DNA of 64,000 bases from assembly GCA_024399035.1 (NCBI GenBank), contig JAKSID010000010.1:1-64000 (forward strand), written 5' to 3'. The notes below the pieces were generated by a model. That model searched no databases. It was not told the origin of the DNA and saw only the letters and a list, made by a program, of their open reading frames with translations. This DNA is from Fibrobacter sp. Its GTDB lineage: Bacteria; Fibrobacterota; Fibrobacteria; Fibrobacterales; Fibrobacteraceae. Both the position numbers and the translations under genes were made by a program. Of this stretch, positions 62,250 to 64,000 are shown one piece after another (within the stretch, counting starts at the first letter, position 1; every line of letters starts with the position of its first letter).

Positions 62250-64000
62250 TTAGTCAAGAGTGTGAACCAAGAGACCGTCACGGAGCTTGGGTTCGAACCA
62301 GGTGCTCTTAGGCGGCATGATTTCGCCAGCGTCGGCGATGTTCATGAGCTGGTCCAGAGTGGTCGGATACATTGCAAATGCGCAAGTGCATTCACCGCTG
62401 TCCACGCGCTTTACCAGTTCGCCAAGGCCACGGATGCCACCGACGAAGTCGATGTTCTTGGAGGTACGGGGATCGTCCACGTTGAAGAGGGGCTTGAGGA
62501 TCAGCTTCTGGAGGAGTGCCACGTCAAGGCTGTCCACAGGACCGAGGTTCTTCAGGTATTCAGACTTGAAGGTGCAAGCATACCACTTGCCGCCCATGTA
62601 GAAGTTCACCTGGTTCTGCTTTGCGGGGCTCTGCATTTCGGGCAGTTCAGCAATGTCAAAGACCTTGGCCATTTCAGCCATGAGCTGTTCCGGAGTACGG
62701 CCGTTCAAAGTCTTGAGAACGCGGTTGTAGTCAAGAATCTTCAGCTGGGTGCTGGGGAACAGGATAGCGAGATAACGGTTGAATTCTTCTTCACCAGTGT
62801 AGGTGCCAGCCTTCTTGGCTTCTTCGGCACGGAAGCTAGCAGCGCGAGCGCCTGCTGCACTGCGGTGATGACCATCGGCGATGTAGCTAACAGGAACAGC
62901 TTCGAAAGCCTTGCGGATAGCGGCGATCTTGGCGTCGTCTTCGATAACCCACACAGTGTGGCCAAAGCCATCAGCTTCGGTAACGAAGTCATAGGTGGGA
63001 GCAGTCTTGATAACGTCTGCCAGCAGTTCAAACTGACCTTCGTCGCGGTAGGTCAGGAACACCGGACCAGTGTTGGCGTTGGTGCCGAGAACGTGGCGGA
63101 GACGGTCTTCTTCCTTGTCGGCGCGGGTCAGTTCGTGCTTCTTGATGGTACCATTGAAATAGTCTTCTGCAGGAACGCAGCAAACCAGACCGTACTGTTC
63201 GCGGCCGTTCATGGTCTGGCGATAAATGTAAAGGCAGTCCTTCTTGTCGTGAGCGATAACGCCATCGGCAATCATCTTGTCCAGGTTTTCGCGAGCGTGG
63301 GCATAGACCTTAGGATCGTATGCATCCAGGCTGTCGTCCAGTTCCAGTTCGGAACGGGTAACGCGGAGGTAGGAGTGAGGAAGGCCCTGAGCCATTTCCT
63401 TGGCTTCAGCGCGGTTCATCACGTCGTACGGGAGAGCGGAGATGTTCTTGGCTTCGGCGGGGTCGACCGGGCGAAGAGCCTTGAACGGATAGATGTGCAT
63501 CATAGGTTTCTTTCCTTTGTGAGCTTCTTGAATTAAAACTTCGTCTTCGGCAATGAGGTTGTGAATAAATCCAGTCTTTGCGGCAATCCACTTTTTGCGT
63601 CTATGACTTACGATGACATAAGCTAGAATAAAAAAGATGGTTCCGCCGATGGCAGCAACAATTGTGATGCCAATTAAGAAGGCCAAAAGGTGGTCCGGAG
63701 CATTATGTGCCAAATTCTTGATCACGGTAACGCAATTCTTAAAGGAAAGGCCTTCCATTTCGGACAAAAAGTCAAAATTGATCTTGTCCGGTTCGATAAT
63801 TCTGCAACCGATATAATAACCAGCCGGGTAGAAGAACCCGAACTGGGTAAAGGGATTGGCCACAAAAGAAGATACAACGCCGGGGACCTTAGGCAGGCGG
63901 AAAGCTGCGCAGAAAGCCAGGGTCAAGAGAATTGCCACACCAATGGTGGGCCAAATGCCGATAAATACGCCAGCGAAGACGGAGAAGGCAACACGAAGGG
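62250..64000 (-). CDS. DUF2062-DUF1015 fusion protein, 5' end cut by window edge
   Basis: The frame is open to the right edge. The visible N-terminal part (about residues 1-165 of the fragment) is a DUF2062 membrane protein: LRVAFSVFAGVFIGIWPTIG, SSFVANPFTQFGFFYPAGYYIG in parts, and a second transmembrane segment (LLAFLIGITIVAAIGGTIFF). A linker follows (about 63504-63600), then a full DUF1015 protein beginning MMHIYPFKALRPVDPAEAKN, with ALPYDVMN, YIADGHHRSAAG and WFEPKLRDGLLVHTLD. AAAGGA lies nine bases before that ATG (63503), so the DUF1015 part may also be made alone. DUF1015 proteins are soluble and of unknown function. Confidence 0.85.
   Translation of the reverse strand, partial: LRVAFSVFAGVFIGIWPTIGVAILLTLAFCAAFRLPKVPGVVSSFVANPFTQFGFFYPAGYYIGCRIIEPDKINFDFLSEMEGLSFKNCVTVIKNLAHNAPDHLLAFLIGITIVAAIGGTIFFILAYVIVSHRRKKWIAAKTGFIHNLIAEDEVLIQEAHKGKKPMMHIYPFKALRPVDPAEAKNISALPYDVMNRAEAKEMAQGLPHSYLRVTRSELELDDSLDAYDPKVYAHARENLDKMIADGVIAHDKKDCLYIYRQTMNGREQYGLVCCVPAEDYFNGTIKKHELTRADKEEDRLRHVLGTNANTGPVFLTYRDEGQFELLADVIKTAPTYDFVTEADGFGHTVWVIEDDAKIAAIRKAFEAVPVSYIADGHHRSAAGARAASFRAEEAKKAGTYTGEEEFNRYLAILFPSTQLKILDYNRVLKTLNGRTPEQLMAEMAKVFDIAELPEMQSPAKQNQVNFYMGGKWYACTFKSEYLKNLGPVDSLDVALLQKLILKPLFNVDDPRTSKNIDFVGGIRGLGELVKRVDSGECTCAFAMYPTTLDQLMNIADAGEIMPPKSTWFEPKLRDGLLVHTLD

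Noticed and set aside
62285-62320. GGGTTCGAACC-like T-loop as a tRNA
   Set aside because: Lies inside the DUF1015 coding frame and no other arms of a cloverleaf form.

Overview
The window looks like a piece of a Fibrobacter chromosome (Fibrobacterota, anaerobic fibre degraders). Supporting signs: a protein with the 'Fibrobacter succinogenes major paralogous domain' (27240-27815); secreted esterases and lipoproteins with poly-Ser linkers and a short C-terminal secretion-like module; many Ala/Pro-rich outer-membrane proteins; a Gram-negative envelope gene set (LptE-like, Lgt, OM barrels); and mid-range GC. Genes are tightly packed on both strands. No ribosomal RNA, insertion sequence, prophage or CRISPR array was seen. 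The only tRNA is tRNA-Arg(CCU) at 38470-38542. Functions below are assigned by reading motifs; no database search was possible.

Layout. 1-7.9 kb: a partial DUF1353 protein, then hisI, tilS, ftsH, folP, cdaA (c-di-AMP synthase), a membrane-anchored FGE/SUMF1-like protein and a lipoprotein. 7.9-14.2 kb: a PDZ-thioredoxin protein, a small barrel protein and pyrD (minus), then an M20 peptidase, a sirtuin and an unrecognised 449-residue protein (plus). 14.2-21.8 kb: a partial peptide-type ABC transporter with a patatin lipase gene inside the cluster (minus), hflX and pgpA (plus), uvrD/pcrA (minus). 21.8-27.9 kb: a 1682-residue repeat-built secreted protein followed by a 47-residue peptide gene, then the Fib_succ_major protein. 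27.9-38.6 kb: an OM protein with a TolA-like coiled coil, DUF2279, fabF, orn, a penicillin-binding-type transpeptidase, lgt, an unusual array of four AGGACTA hairpins, pmbA/tldE, an orphan HigA-like regulator, an AlgX-like SGNH protein and the tRNA. 38.6-53.2 kb: metG, VOC/queuosine transporter/Nudix genes, an LptE-like lipoprotein, two carbohydrate-esterase-type secreted enzymes, serS with a second vestigial serS tail behind it, OM proteins, a fused SpmA-SpmB-like protein and a Na/Ca exchanger. 53.2-64 kb: pepA, hemH, lexA, a histone-H1-like protein with a zinc ribbon, a cyclophilin, lepA, a divergent signal peptidase I, and a DUF2062-DUF1015 fusion running off the right edge.

How genes work together: most are housekeeping (translation: tilS, metG, serS, lepA, tRNA; envelope: ftsH, lgt, lepA-lepB, PBP, LptE, pgpA, fabF; SOS: lexA and uvrD share a 16-bp upstream motif). 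The accessory interest lies in the large repeat protein with its small downstream peptide, the hairpin array, dispersed GGGATGAC palindromes (one lies in frame inside tilS), the serS scar, and proteins with altered catalytic residues or unusual fusions. I did not find a convincing defence or biosynthetic island.
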